Positions 1-10,947 of a DNA stretch of 64,000 bases are shown here, in pieces. The notes under the pieces are model-generated. The model worked only from the letters and a program-made list of their open reading frames with translations. It did not search any database and was not told where the DNA came from. Where the stretch lies: the NCBI GenBank assembly GCA_964016875.1, contig OZ024724.1, forward strand, positions 39,021,786-39,085,785, written 5' to 3'. Position 1 is the first letter of the stretch. Each line of letters starts with the position of its first letter. A program made the translations under genes and the position numbers. This stretch comes from Fallopia convolvulus (Eukaryota > Streptophyta > Magnoliopsida > Caryophyllales > Polygonaceae).

Positions 1-2813
1 GGAAAAATCTTCCACAAACCTTCTTTAATATCCTGCCAGTCCTAGAAAACTCCGTACCTCCTTCACGTTCTTCGGAGGTTCCCATGCCTTTACAGCTTCA
101 ATCTTTGCCAGATCCACCAGAACTCCTTGGGCAGATACCACATGCCCTAAAAAAGTAACTTCAGGCAACCAGAAATCACACTTGGACAGCTTAGCAAACA
201 ACCGATGTTGTCTCAATACTCCCAACACCAGCCTAAGATGCTCGGCGTGCTCCTCCTTACTCCGAGAGTAAATCAGAATATCGTCGATGAACACTACTAC
301 AAATCTGTCCAAGTAGTCTATAAAGACCCGGTTCATTAGCTCCATGAATACAGCGGGTGAATTCGTCAATCCGAACGACATCACTACAAACTCATAATGT
401 CCATATCTCGTTCGGAAAGCCGTCTTAGGTATATCCTCTTCCCGAATCCTCAGCTGGTGATATCCTGACCTCAAATCCACTTTGGAGAACACAGTAGCCC
501 CTTGCAGCTGATCCAACAAATCATCAATACGCGGCAGCGGATACTTGTTCTTGATGGTAACATGGTTCAACTCCCGATAATCGATACATAGACGGAGAGA
601 ACCATCCTTCTTCTTCACAAACAGAATTGGAGCTCCCCACGGCGACGCACTCGGTCGTTATAACCCTTCTCCAACAGCTCCTCCAATTGTGCCTTCAGTT
701 CCTGCATCTCCATCGGGGCCATGCGATATGGGGCTCTCGAAAACGGCCTCGTTCCCGGCTCCAACTCAATCCCAAAATCTACCTCTCTCTGAGGAGGTAA
801 TCTTGGAAGTTCCTCGGGAAAAACGTCCTCAAACTCGCACACTACTGGTATGTCCTGAATGTGCGGTCCCTCCTTGTCCCCCTGTAGCACATAACACCAA
901 TATCCTACACATCCACCACTGAGCAACTTGGCGGCCTTTACCATACTAATCACCGATCCGAGCCCCTCCTGCTCTAACTCCTGACACACGTGTCTAGTCC
1001 CATCATATGCGGTCACTGTAACTGTACCCTTGTGTGCATCCAAAACCGCTCGGTAACGTATCATCCAGTCCATCCCCAGAATTACGTCATCATCTGGCGG
1101 CAACTGCATTACTATAAAATCCGCATACCAATCCTTATTCCCTATTCTAATAGGGCACTGTAAAATCTCTTTATTCCCTCTCACTTTACTGCCGTCAGGC
1201 AGCCCCACAACAAAAGACACCCCCTCAGTGCAAGTCAGTCCTAATCTAGCCACGCAAGCAGAAGACATAAAAGAGTGGGTAGCACCCGTATCAAACAGTA
1301 TGTGAATAGGTCTAGACTGAATCCAAATCGTACCTGTAGCAGTCGGTGCGTGTAGGGCATCGGCCCTCCTCATCTCAAACACCCGGGGCTGATTGCCCCC
1401 GGTATTGCTAAATCCTGCACCGCGTCCTTTGCCCTGGCTCGGTGTCTGCTGAAACTGCTGAGGCTGGCGACGAGGCATGTGGTTCACCGTTCCCGGTGAA
1501 GATCCCTGTGAAGGTGCTCCCACAGTACAGTACTGCTGTAAATGGCCAGCCTTCCCACAACTGAAGCAACTCCTAACTGGCTTCGGACACTGACTCCTCA
1601 AATGAGCAATGCTTCCACAGTTGAAGCACTCTCTCAGCCCTCCAGTGGACTGACTCTGACAACGCTGGTCCTGACGACCCTGTGACTGAAACCCTGACTG
1701 TTGCGGCTGAGAAGAGTCGGGGCGACTATCTCTCCTAGATTCTGTCGGGGCCGACAACATCTGCCTCTTGCTCCTAGTGGTATGCACCTCCAACTGACTC
1801 TGTCGGGTTGTGGCCATAGCATAAGCCAAAGCAGACTGCTGAACGTCTGCGAATGTCGCGAGTCGGAGACCAGACACATAAGCACGTAAATGCGGCTGCA
1901 ACCTTTTTAGAAAGGTCGCAATCTTCAACTCCTCAGTAGGGACAGCATTTGGCAACGCTGCCAACTCTTGCTGAAACTTTAGAATAGTCTCAAATACTGT
2001 GATATTTTCGGGTCCAGCATCCCGAAAAGCAGCCTCCCGAGCCGCCCTCACCACCGGAGGACAATACTGATCTCGAATCTGCCTCTCAAACTCCTCGAAA
2101 GTCACCTCAGTCCGGTGATCCCTACATAACTCCCACCAGTCAAAAGCACTCTCCTGTAGCAGACTTTGTACTAAGAACATCTTCCGCTCCTCTGGTGCCT
2201 TAATGGAATCCAACGCAGATTTCACCCTCCTCAACCACTGCTCTACGTTAGAACCCTGAGCTCTAGCAAAGTTCGGCACTCCAGTCTTCCTAAACTCCGC
2301 GAGCCACTTGTCAGGCTGAGGCTCACGATACTGTCTCCTCGGTTCGACCACATGATCAGCTATCACTGGTCCTCTCGAATCTGGCATTGCTCCTAGTTGG
2401 GCAGCCAAAATAGAATCTGGTCTTGGTGCCCTCCTTTCAGCTCCTTGTTGCCCCGCAACTGTGTTCAGATTCGGTGCAGCCCCCGCACCCATCAAAGTCT
2501 GCAATAATAGCTGGATCGCAGCATTCACCTATGGGGCCAGTCCTGCGGGTGGCACTCCTCCTCCCACTTGAGCCCCGTTTGCCGGGAGACCTTCTCCAGC
2601 GACAGATGCACTGTCCTCTTGATGAACAGCAGCAGCCACATCCTACCTCTCAACAACCTCCTCCTGGTGGTTATCATGTTGTACCTCTGGCTCAGCAGCT
2701 ACAGGGGCTTCTCCTCTACCCCTTCCACGACCCCGACCTCGGCCTCTACCGCGGCCTCTTCCGCGGCCTCTTCCATTGGCTTCAGCAGCTCTTGCTCGGG
2801 TTGGTGGGGCCAT
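1..2813 (-). pseudogene. broken gag-protease-RT polyprotein of the chromovirus
   Basis: The frame begins at an ATG whose first base is 2813. It codes a short Gly-Arg repeat tract, then a Gag domain (around 1900-2330), two CCHC zinc knuckles (CX2CX4HX4C, about 1535-1640), an aspartic protease with an intact DTGA motif (about 1290), and the start of RT. It continues in another frame from 618 to 25 with RT palm motifs, including FIDD as the catalytic box. Breaks seen: in-frame TAG at 2643-2645, in-frame TAG at 2529-2531, and a one-base frame change near 650-662 just before RT. These rule out a single normal polyprotein from this copy. The catalytic residues of protease and RT are still present, so decay is modest. 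The rest of RT, RNase H and integrase are outside the window. Confidence 0.85.
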
Positions 2814-3047
2814 CTATAACAGAAAGTCCCACAGTCAAAACTTAAACATCCTATTTCTTAACGAAATTCTTACTATTCTACGTGAGGTCCTTCGGCTGAT
2901 GGGGCGGAGTCGCGACGTGTCACCTACCCCCTACATGCAACATGTCTACCCAGTGAAAACATTTTGAAAACACTGGTCGGTTTTGGTTTTAAGTTGGACC
3001 TCGGGTACTCTTTGTTGGTCAGTTCCATGTGCCCTATTGTCAACCTC

Positions 3048-3059
3048 GCTCTGATACCA
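3048..3059 (-). promoter_or_regulatory. primer-binding site, initiator Met-tRNA type
   Basis: On the minus strand the bases read TGGTATCAGAGC, the standard plant retrotransposon site pairing with the 3' end of initiator tRNA-Met. It lies three bases inside the LTR edge at 3063, which fixes the strand and the LTR boundary. Confidence 0.9.
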
Positions 3060-3062
3060 ATT

Positions 3063-5532
3063 TGTAACACCCCGACTTCCGACGGGGCGCTACTAAGAAA
3101 TAGACCTTACTAGGTACTATTAAATAGGTTGACAACTACACTTTAGGATCTTACAACGCGGGCACGACGAGAAAACAAAATAAAACATCCAACCTTTTAT
3201 TTCGTAAAACTTAGAAAACGTAGTTATGCATGAATTCCCGAAAAATATAAATATTCCAATACGACACAGCGCTTACTAATAATGAACTAATCAACCAAAA
3301 TAATAAATAAAACATACTGCTAATTTCATCTTATCAATAATAAAATCAACAACCTAACTATCATAAATGAACTAGTGTAAAACCAATCCCACTATGACAC
3401 GCGCTCTTTACCGCTCCGGCCCGCCATCTGGCCTCGTTTCCTGCACGGCTCCCTGGTTCATACCTGGAACTGAAAAATATTCCCCGAAGGGTCAGCGTCT
3501 AATCTACCAAGCTAGAGAGAATACGGAAATTGTAGAACGCTTTGAAAGCATTTTTAGAGTCAGCATACAAATCCACAATCGCAATCATAACTCTAAAGGC
3601 CAATACCTAAATTAGTTATATCAGTCACACAAAACCACATACGCTTTCACAATCATAATCTCATACAATGCAATTCCTCATTTTTCCACAATCCGACTTC
3701 CAAGGCGCTCATCACCGCGCCGAGTGCAGAGGCAGGCCCTCTCACTCCACTTCACAATCTCCCTTCTAACCCCTGGCTAAGCTTCCACTGGAGCACTTGC
3801 CCTAAACACACAGATAATAATTTTCGTTTTTGAAGGGGCACGATTTCCCAGTCACACGGGTTAACGTAGCCAACTCTTCCTCAACACCAGCTACGATGGG
3901 CCGTGTCGGAAACGGTACCAACACAGAGAAAACGTTCTAAAAATATCCTTCCGATAAAACACGTTCAAACCATTTTACACACACAACAATACAAGAAGTT
4001 CAAAACAGTTTATAAAGGCATTCGGGACTAGTTCCCAAAACCTGCCCTACAATATCGATACGCAATCTAACAAGGTAGAGAAGAACCGAGCAAGTCGAAA
4101 AACGACTTACCTCGAAACAAGGGATCCTTTTGATGAAGACGGAACTACGATCTAAAATAAAAACGGTTCCCTAAAGAATTATAAAGGAAAAGATTAATTT
4201 ATATACGAGCCGAACTAACCCAACAAAAGGCCACTTCTAATTCCCTCAACAACCGACTTTTATTTAAAGGATTTCTCATTAGTAGACAATAGAAAATCCT
4301 AATCACCTAATAATATTATCCTACAAATTAACAAACTTAAGCCCAACCATCCAATTTCCCCCACTCCCTTGCCCATTAACTCGGCCCAGCCCAAATTGGG
4401 CAGACGCGGCCCAACTCCCCAACCCCTCTTCTTCAACCAATTGATCGGTTGACCACCCGCTGCCTTGACCAACTCTGCGAGACCCACTCCCCCCTTTCTT
4501 CAACCTAGCAAACCCGAATTTCCAGAATTCTTCTCCCACCGGCAACTCTGCTACGACATCCCCTTCCGCCATAACACAACCCCACTCCTTTTTCCGACCC
4601 ACCACCAACCCTAACTCCACTTGGCTGCCTTCCTTCCCCGTCCGGCGACACCAGAAAAAGGTCAGAGACGACCCTGCTGCCGCCCCCTGTTCACGGCCAC
4701 GGTAGCCACTTCTGCCGGCGACGATCATCGTACACCTCCCCCTCGTCCCTAGTTCTGGCTAGCGACGCTCTCCGACCCCAACCCCACCTAGTTCCCGAAC
4801 CAAGATTTACAACAGCGAAAACAGAGGAGAAAAAATCACCGGTGGTCGGCTCTCACGGCGATTGACGACGACGGCGAAATCCAGCGGTCTTTGCTGCCTC
4901 CCTACGAACGTCCTATCCTACAGGTGGGTCTTACACTTTGGTCGGAAAATCGATGGGGAACGAACGCAAGAAAGAAGAAGGAAGAACGAAACAGAATTCT
5001 ATATTGTTGGGGAAGGTGAACGGAAAACGATTTCCTTACCGAATCCGATCGTAGTTGGCGTTGGCAGGTCCGGTGAGGTTAATCTCTGAACACAATGGGC
5101 ACCGAATGGTGCGGCCTTCTCGCCGATCGGAACAATCAAAGAGGAGCGTTGGGCGATGGTGAAGAACGATGAAGATTTGATGGTGGAACAAACGTGGGTC
5201 TCTCTCGGTTTATAAGAATCCGATATCTTTGAAAGATATAATTTGGTTAATTGCTGATATGGTCCGGTTTGTTAAGCCACACAATCAAGATTTGGGGATA
5301 TCTAAGCTTAAGATAGATTTGGATTTGAATACTTAGATATAGTTTATTCGTACCTAATTTGCTTGTGTATAAAAGATTTAGCTAGTATATAATTATTTAC
5401 TCGGAGGTTGTAAAAACGGATCATTAATTAATTGTTTTTACGAGTTTTCTTGCGGATCACGAAACCCAAATGCTTGTGAGCGAAGGAACCCATTTCCGAC
5501 TTACGAGACCTAAAACGAATACGGATATTACA
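3063..5532 (-). repeat. 5' LTR of the chromovirus (about 2.47 kb)
   Basis: On the minus strand the LTR starts TGTAATATCC at 5532 and ends GGGTGTTACA at 3063, giving TG...CA termini next to the primer-binding site. At about 2.5 kb it is long, as in Tekay/Del elements. No protein domain is seen inside. The short open frames between 3394 and 5089 are chance frames. The partner LTR is outside the window, so its age cannot be estimated. Confidence 0.8.
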
Positions 5533-5670
5533 TCTTGCCTATCTATTTTGAGTGGATCTTATCTTGGAAAATTCTTGATTGTTTTGTAGATCTCATGGCA
5601 AGTTCAAGCAGACCCGCTACCCGAGCTTAGAAAAAGAGGAGGAATCAGAGGTCCCCCATCTCCACCTCGC

Positions 5671-7044
5671 ATGGATAATGTGATCCTGACCACTCAAGGC
5701 CAAGTGAAACGATACCGTGCCATTTTAGAGAAGGACTACAACACTCGTTGGTTCTCGAAGTCTAGTGTCGTACACACGGGGATTTACACGGATGTCAAGG
5801 AGGCTTTCGTTATTCTCGGTGCATCTCATCTTCTGAAGAAGGAGGATCTACCACACTTTCCGGCCCTCACATCCGAGTTTTTGGCCACTCTAGAGACTAG
5901 TTTTCCGTCGAAGACTTCGGCGGGACGCATCCGGTTTCGGCTCGGTAATGTGAACCGTGAGTTCACCATGGCGGAGTTCAATGCAATCCTGGAGCTCCCA
6001 AACCCTTCTAGAGAGTACTTCCTGAAGGACTACAGGGTGACTCGGACTTGGAGCTATATCACCGAGGAGGTCCAATCCTCCACAGCAGCATTATCCGGGG
6101 CTAGCATCATCAACCCCATCTTCCGGATCATTCTCCGAGTCCTAGCCGCTACATTCTGGCCGAAGAGAGAGTTGAACAGGCCAACGAGGACAAAAGTTGC
6201 TTGTCTCCGCACTATCCTTTTCGAAGAGCCAGGCCCTTTGAATTTGGGGTATGAATGGCTCTACTACATAGAGAAATCAACCAAGTCCAAGGAAGTTTGG
6301 TGTGGTAACTTGGTCAGTCTTTTGTCCACAAACCTTGGAATCGACCTCACTCGCTACACACCGGCTCATGCTCAGTTTCTCAACCAAAACTACTGGCTTA
6401 GCGCTGGAATTTTCACTCGTGTCCGGGAGGGGCTCATTACAAAAGTTCATGGCCGAGATGTACCGCCCACCCTACTGAAAATGGAGCTTTTATATGTACC
6501 AAACTGGTACGAGGCGTGGACGGGTCATCCATTCCCGTTAGAGCCTAAGCCGGAGGATGAGCTATCACTTAGGCCGTGTGTGTCCCTGTTTGAAAGAGAG
6601 GAAGATGCGATGGATGAAGATGAAGACAATGATGAGGAAGAGACTGACAAGGCTAACACTGGAGAAGACACCGAGATCGACACTAAAGGAGGCACTGAGG
6701 AGCTTAACTTCGAGGAAGAAAACCTCGATATAGAGGTTTTAGGTACCAACGTCCTTGTTGATGAGCCCACCAGGCTCGTTAACGATCATTTCCAGCCTTC
6801 TACATCTGCTGCTAACGAGGCACCCAGGGTCGTTAACGACCCACCGAGGGCATTTGCCGACCCACCACCAGCTCCTACTGACCCCTACTCTTATGGGCTT
6901 GTGCCATACCACCCGGTGCTTCACCATGATCACTTCCAGCCTCACTACCCACCACCTCCTCAGCCTAAGTACACTGGATCGAGCATTCCGCCACCATGGG
7001 CCGAGGATCTTTCTGCACGGATGCAACAACTTCACCTCCAGTAA
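5671..7044 (+). CDS. Athila-type post-pol ORF protein, copy A (457 aa)
   Basis: This is a long open frame with no known enzyme motif. It resembles the Athila ORF/plant-transposon-protein group: an N-terminal block around residues 50-130 (pattern LTSEFLATLE ... RIRFRLGNV ... FNAILELPN), a middle block ending around KVHGRDVPP near residue 260, an acidic stretch near residues 308-355, and a Pro/His-rich C-terminus. No convincing membrane segment or signal peptide is visible, so an envelope role is unlikely. The ancestral start was probably the ATG at 5594. There a stop (TAG, 5627-5629) and a 2-bp length change relative to copy B cut it off, leaving the ATG at 5671. The stop at 7042-7044 is also early: homology with copy B continues to about 7212 (block ending MGNFEHYFPPPN). 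The core is intact. Its function is unknown. Confidence 0.6.
   Translation: MDNVILTTQGQVKRYRAILEKDYNTRWFSKSSVVHTGIYTDVKEAFVILGASHLLKKEDLPHFPALTSEFLATLETSFPSKTSAGRIRFRLGNVNREFTMAEFNAILELPNPSREYFLKDYRVTRTWSYITEEVQSSTAALSGASIINPIFRIILRVLAATFWPKRELNRPTRTKVACLRTILFEEPGPLNLGYEWLYYIEKSTKSKEVWCGNLVSLLSTNLGIDLTRYTPAHAQFLNQNYWLSAGIFTRVREGLITKVHGRDVPPTLLKMELLYVPNWYEAWTGHPFPLEPKPEDELSLRPCVSLFEREEDAMDEDEDNDEEETDKANTGEDTEIDTKGGTEELNFEEENLDIEVLGTNVLVDEPTRLVNDHFQPSTSAANEAPRVVNDPPRAFADPPPAPTDPYSYGLVPYHPVLHHDHFQPHYPPPPQPKYTGSSIPPPWAEDLSARMQQLHLQ
6755..6839 (+). repeat. two palindrome pairs inside ORF A
   Basis: Pair 1 lies at 6755 (degenerate, TTGTTGATGA) and 6776 (TCGTTAACGA), offset 21. Pair 2 lies at 6809 (CTGCTAACGA) and 6830 (TCGTTAACGA), offset 21. 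In this frame the motif codes [VL]-[VL]-N-[DE], so the protein carries a matching Asn-acidic repeat. Confidence 0.75.
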
Positions 7045-8925
7045 GACCACATTCATAGGAGGTAGGATAGATGGGAAACTGTCTATTCAGTTCGGATGAC
7101 ATTTGAGGATGAGAGGCATCGGCAGAGAGAGACAGAGGATGCGGAGCGCTGTAGGACGATGTACGACTTCATGGGGAACTTTGAGCACTATTTTCCTCCA
7201 CCTAACCATTGATCCAACTTGAAGACGTTTTCCTTGTTTTCCACTACTAAGACTTTGTAAGTTTTTGTTTTTTGTTTTTTCTTGTGTTTTTGTTTTCTAT
7301 TTCTTTCCTTCTTCTTATTTTTCTTACAGTGGGGACACTGTAATTTTAAGTATGGGGTGGGAGAAAGTAGAAACTTTTGTGTCTTGTTTTTTTTTGTGCT
7401 TATTTTTAAGTGGTTCTTTTTAAAAAAATCAAAGAAAAAAATCGAATTTTTTTTTGAAAAATAATGTCTAAAAAAATGTTTTAGAATAGATAGATATCCC
7501 TTTCTTAGGTTCTATGATAGTAGTTTCTAGCATGATCATATAATTCCTTGCAATCATGTCTTTGAGAATGTAGTCGGATTCTTAATATAAAATAAGTTGT
7601 TTTTAGGAAGGAATAGCAATTGATGAAATTGAGCATATATACCTTCTTAGCATAAGTGATGCAATCCAACAAAAATTAACCTTGAGAGAAATTTTGTTTG
7701 GCCTTATAGGGAGAACATTAAAAATCCCTCTTCTTTTCTTGTGTGATTTACTCTCTATATGCATATTATCTCTTGGAATTGTGATGGTTATCTATTTCTT
7801 GAGACCCGTATAAGATTTATAGTTCATTACTTGTGAAAATCAGATGATAGAGAACTTATTTTTATAAGCCTTATTTTTCCTTATCTACCTTTACACTAAC
7901 CTTCTTTTGATAGCCAATTCTAGCCTAAAGCCTTTTATGTTTAAGCTCCACAAAATTGTTCCCTAGCCGATATAAGCTTGACCCTATCCGGGGATTAGGA
8001 CTTAGATTTGGAGAGGAGATTGTTTTGTTGAGTGTTTAGAAAAAGAGGAGAGACATATAATGTTTGATTTGAAATTGAGGGATTATTGGGAAGGGTAGAT
8101 TGGAAGTCTCTTGTTTTTAATAGTTATGACAAGAAAGATCTCTTGGTACAAAAGGTGCACAAAATTAAGTTGATGGTTGAAAGAAAGTTCTAAGAAAAAG
8201 AATACACGATGAAGCTTGTTAACGACCCTACAGTGGTTCGTTAACGAGGTAACGAAAAAAAAGAGAAAAAATGATGAAGAAGTAAGAGGTGCATAGTATT
8301 TATGAGATAAGCCGGAGATTCTTTAGTTTTATGAGACTTTCTAGGATAATAATGGGTGAGTGAAAATAATTGTGCATAATGAGAGAGTGAGTTTGGTATA
8401 TGTTTTTATGAGAGTTTTTGATGTTATGTGAGAGTTTTTAGGAGTCTTTATTCCCGGATATTATTAGCACCACATAGCCAAAATATTTTCCATGCCTTAT
8501 TGTCTTTACCAAGCCCCATTGCAACCCGGCCGAATGGAAGCTTCTATGAAGTTTTTCACTGAGCCCCCTAAGTTCTCTTGATGATTTTTGCTTGTTTTGA
8601 CAAATCTTGGGTGGAGAGTATTGGTGATATAAGTTCCAATTTCTATGAGTTTTTGTATATAAGATGAGTTGAGAGATTGAATTTATGAGCCCAAACACTT
8701 GAGAGTTGAGAGAAACACATTATCCCTTGTGAGGTTGGATTGTATTTTCTTGTGTCTATTCTAGGTGCTTATATGTGTGATGACGTTAAAAGTCCTTTGC
8801 TATTTTTCTTCTATGTGTAGATGTTGCTTTTTAGATGATGGCTATAATTTGATGATTATGTTGTTTGGTTTTGGTTAATGTTTAGTGATTGCTTGAGGAC
8901 AAGCAAGTCTAAGTATGGGGTATTT
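7045..8925 (+). other. 3' tail of element A (no gene)
   Basis: 7045-7212 is the disrupted end of the post-pol ORF. The rest is AT-rich, T-rich sequence homologous to 13361-15074 in element B, ending in the polypurine-like AAGTATGGGG next to the LTR. It carries one palindrome pair (8216 and 8238). No coding potential is seen. Confidence 0.7.
8216..8247 (+). repeat. palindrome pair in the 3' tail of A
   Basis: TTGTTAACGA at 8216 and TCGTTAACGA at 8238, offset 22. The same place in element B has a pair at 14338 and 14358. Confidence 0.8.
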
Positions 8926-9210
8926 TGATGTTCGTGTTTTTAGTATAGTTTTTGATAGGTTTTCTTAGGTTATTAGGATTAGTTTTGATAAGTTTAGATT
9001 TAGTTTTGTGTGTTTTTGGATGGTTTTGCATATTTTGTGAAAAGTATGGAAGCTACTCCGTTTTGTGTCTTTTTGTAGGTTTTAGCAAGGAAAAGGTGTT
9101 GTTTGAAGCTGGAATTGAAGAGCTATGATAAAGGATGGAGGAATACAAGGTTGAAGAAGCTGAAGTTCGAGTTTTTGGAAGAGAAGTGTTGAAGAAAACC
9201 AAACCCAGGC

Positions 9211-9242
9211 TCGTTAACGAGGCTGTGAGGGCTCGTTAACGA
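9211..9242 (+). promoter_or_regulatory. palindrome pair upstream of the LTR 1 TATA box
   Basis: TCGTTAACGA at 9211-9220 and 9233-9242, offset 22. Both extend to the perfect 12-mer CTCGTTAACGAG. The pair lies about 226 bp upstream of the TATA box. The cognate pair in LTR 2 is at 15357/15379. An operator role is inferred, not shown. Confidence 0.7.
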
Positions 9243-9467
9243 GGCCACGAGATGAAGATGTTCGAGAGCTGACTTTGTGACTCACCGATCCTGTGCGGGA
9301 ATTTATTTCCGTATCGGTAGAGTATCTTTTTATGATTTTAGGGTTATTATATTATGTATTTTAGGTCTTGTTATCTTTGGAGATTTTATTTCTATCTTTT
9401 AGCTTAGATTCTATCTTTTTAGGAAAGTTTATATCTTTTAGTTTTTTTTAGTTTCTAGCCTTTTTAG

Positions 9468-9475
9468 TATAAATA
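9468..9475 (+). promoter_or_regulatory. LTR 1 TATA box
   Basis: TATAAATA lies inside the LTR and is conserved in LTR 2 at 15612-15619 with the same flank (GTATAAATACCCTTC). Its central position in the LTR fits the U3/R border. Confidence 0.7.
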
Positions 9476-10251
9476 CCCTTCTATTTAGCATAGAAAAGGA
9501 AGGAGAGAGAGAAAGTTTGGCTTAGAGAAGAGAAGTCGGATTTTTGGAGAGCCGAGAGAAGAGAAGGACGAATCGGAGTCGTGATCGAAGGAGCTCGGTA
9601 GACGAAAGTTACCGAGGTCGTTAGTGTGTTCTTTGATTCGGTATTTCAGTATTTTCGGTTTCTTCTGAACCTCTGTAAGACGATATTTTTATTTATTTGA
9701 GTAAGTGTTTTGTTTTCAATGTTTTCTTTGATTAAAGTTATTAGTTTCTTAGTTATGATTGAGTAGTTTTTTTTTTTATCTAGGGTCGGGGTTGAAACCC
9801 GGCATAGTTATGCATGTTTGGTGAGTAAGATTATGTGTTGAATGCCTTTTATCTATTGTTGAGATTGTTTGTTGTGCTTATACCGAGATGAAAGTTGAGG
9901 TAATTTGAGTTATTGACTTGATTGAAAGAGAAAGTTATAAACTTGAAGGTTGATATTGTTTGAGAACGAAAGTTTCAAGCTTTAGATCCGAAACAAGCAA
10001 TAGGGTGAGTTATTTTATGAAAGTAGATTAATTTGCTTCTTAAGTCAGCGAAAGTTGATGCATCTATCCATTTAAAGGCATGATATTCTATCTTCTTACA
10101 AGCTTGTGTGCATGACTATGTTGTGGTAACCCTTGTCCTAAATTTTTGTTTTTATTTGAATTTTCTCATAATCATATTCGTTGCTAAGTTCGTTGGCTCG
10201 GTACCGAACCTGTCTAGGTCGTTAATTTTGGTTTTTTTTACTCTCGGTGGT

Positions 10252-10282
10252 TCGTTAACGAGGCTGACAACTTCGTTAACGA
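10252..10282 (+). repeat. palindrome pair near the LTR 1 3' end
   Basis: TCGTTAACGA at 10252 and 10273, offset 21, spacer of 11 bases. LTR 2 has the same at 16374/16395. Confidence 0.8.
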
Positions 10283-10422
10283 GGATGCTTCTGTGTGTTT
10301 TGCTTCGTTTTTAGTAGTCGATAGATAAACAAACCTTGCTTCTTGTGGAACGATCCTGACTCCCCTATACTCAGCGGGGTCTTGATTATAAATTTATTTG
10401 TTGTCAAGAAACCCTCTCAACA

Positions 10423-10578
10423 GTGGTTCATCACATCTACCCCCACAACGCAGTAGAGTTGATCGATAACCAAGGCGCGATCTTCAAAGTTAACGGCCAC
10501 TAACTGAAAAAGTTTCATGAGCAACCCGACCCGGATGAAGAGATTAGAGTCACTGTGGCTCTTACAACGTCGGATTAG
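10423..10578 (+). pseudogene. integrase C-terminal fragment of element B
   Basis: The frame from 10423 reads a tail typical of Ty3/gypsy integrases of the Athila group: the pattern HIYPHNAVEL followed by FKVNGH and LKKF. An in-frame TAA (10501-10503) interrupts it, and it ends at TAG 10576-10578. The following bases (GACGACGTTAAACATAGCGC and GGGAGACAACCCG) match the conserved stretch usually seen just after the Athila-type pol stop. The fragment starts exactly at the LTR edge, which marks the junction between the two elements. Confidence 0.7.
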
Positions 10579-10793
10579 CCAAGGTAAGTACGTCGGGCTG
10601 ACGACGTTAAACATAGCGCTTACGGGAGACAACCCGTTTTTAGTATAGACTAGATTTTTCCTTTCTTTTTAGATCTTTTTCCTAGCTTTCTTTTGAGTTT
10701 TTAGTAGTTTTTAGGAAAGAAAATAGGATAGGTTTTTTTGATAACAAGATGCAGGAGATGGGCTCGTAAATCACTCGAAGAGGCTACGGTGGC

Positions 10794-10824
10794 TCGTTAA
10801 CGACCCACCCAGGGTCGTTAACGA
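10794..10824 (+). promoter_or_regulatory. palindrome pair upstream of the internal TATA-like box
   Basis: TCGTTAACGA at 10794 and 10815, offset 21. The second extends to the perfect 14-mer GGTCGTTAACGACC (10813-10826). It lies about 117 bp upstream of TATATAA at 10941. Confidence 0.7.
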
Positions 10825-10940
10825 CCTGATTTGGCGACCCGACTAGGCAAAACGGGCAGGTAAGTTTGTTTAACCCTAATCTATCTTCTATCTACCCAAG
10901 AGCCGCCCCTTTTACCTCTTCCCCTACCCCTACCCTCTCC

Positions 10941-10947
10941 TATATAA
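10941..10947 (+). promoter_or_regulatory. possible internal promoter for the post-pol ORF
   Basis: TATATAA lies in a C-rich tract between the pol end and the post-pol ORF. Pyrimidine-rich, gene-like leader sequence follows, then a splice donor candidate near 11171 and an acceptor at 11765. Together they look like a host-type promoter with a 5' UTR intron. Inference only. Confidence 0.45.

Larger units (their letters stand above)
1..5532 (-). mobile_element. Ty3/gypsy chromovirus (Tekay/Del-like), 5' part, cut by the window edge
   Basis: Read on the minus strand, the element runs from a long LTR (5532 to 3063) through a primer-binding site, a leader, gag, protease and reverse transcriptase, and leaves the window inside RT. 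The long LTR, the Met-tRNA primer site, the Gly-Arg-rich Gag start and the order gag-PR-RT fit the Tekay/Del chromovirus group. The LTR ends in TG/CA form. It appears inserted in an Athila-like element: the bases right of the LTR (TCTTG, 5533-5537) continue a sequence found uninterrupted near 11711. TCTTG is therefore the expected target duplication. The other LTR and the integrase should lie left of position 1. The open frame is broken (see the gag-pol entry), so this copy is not autonomous. Confidence 0.85.
5533..10422 (+). mobile_element. Athila-like element A, right-hand part (post-pol ORF, 3' tail, 3' LTR)
   Basis: This copy contains a post-pol ORF, a 1.7-kb non-coding tail with a polypurine-like end (GTATGGGGTATT before 8926) and an LTR (8926-10422). 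The same order recurs at 11711-16564, clearly homologous but diverged. Its left part is cut at 5533 by the chromovirus. The bases directly after its LTR are not a primer site but the middle of an integrase-tail reading frame. So A looks inserted into element B, with GTGGT (10423-10427) as the expected target duplication. An alternative is a shared-LTR tandem followed by a deletion. The clade assignment is by structure and the integrase-tail sequence and is not certain. Confidence 0.65.
8926..10422 (+). repeat. LTR 1 of the Athila-like family (1497 bp)
   Basis: It starts TGATGTTCGTG right after a polypurine-like run and ends CTCTCAACA, with TG...CA termini. LTR 2 at 15075-16564 has the same ends and order, roughly 85% alike by eye. 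Inside are a palindrome pair (9211/9233), a TATA box (9468-9475), a conserved block near GGAACGATCCTGACTCCCCT (10350-10369), and a second palindrome pair (10252/10273). Confidence 0.8.

Noticed and set aside
689..5089. Open frames on the plus strand at 689-922, 1701-1889, 2423-2967, 3394-3615 and 4862-5089
   Set aside because: They are shadows of the minus-strand gag-pol or chance frames in its LTR, without any domain.
5671..7044. The 457-aa frame as a host gene
   Set aside because: A second, decayed copy lies in the same LTR-tail context, so it belongs to a retrotransposon.
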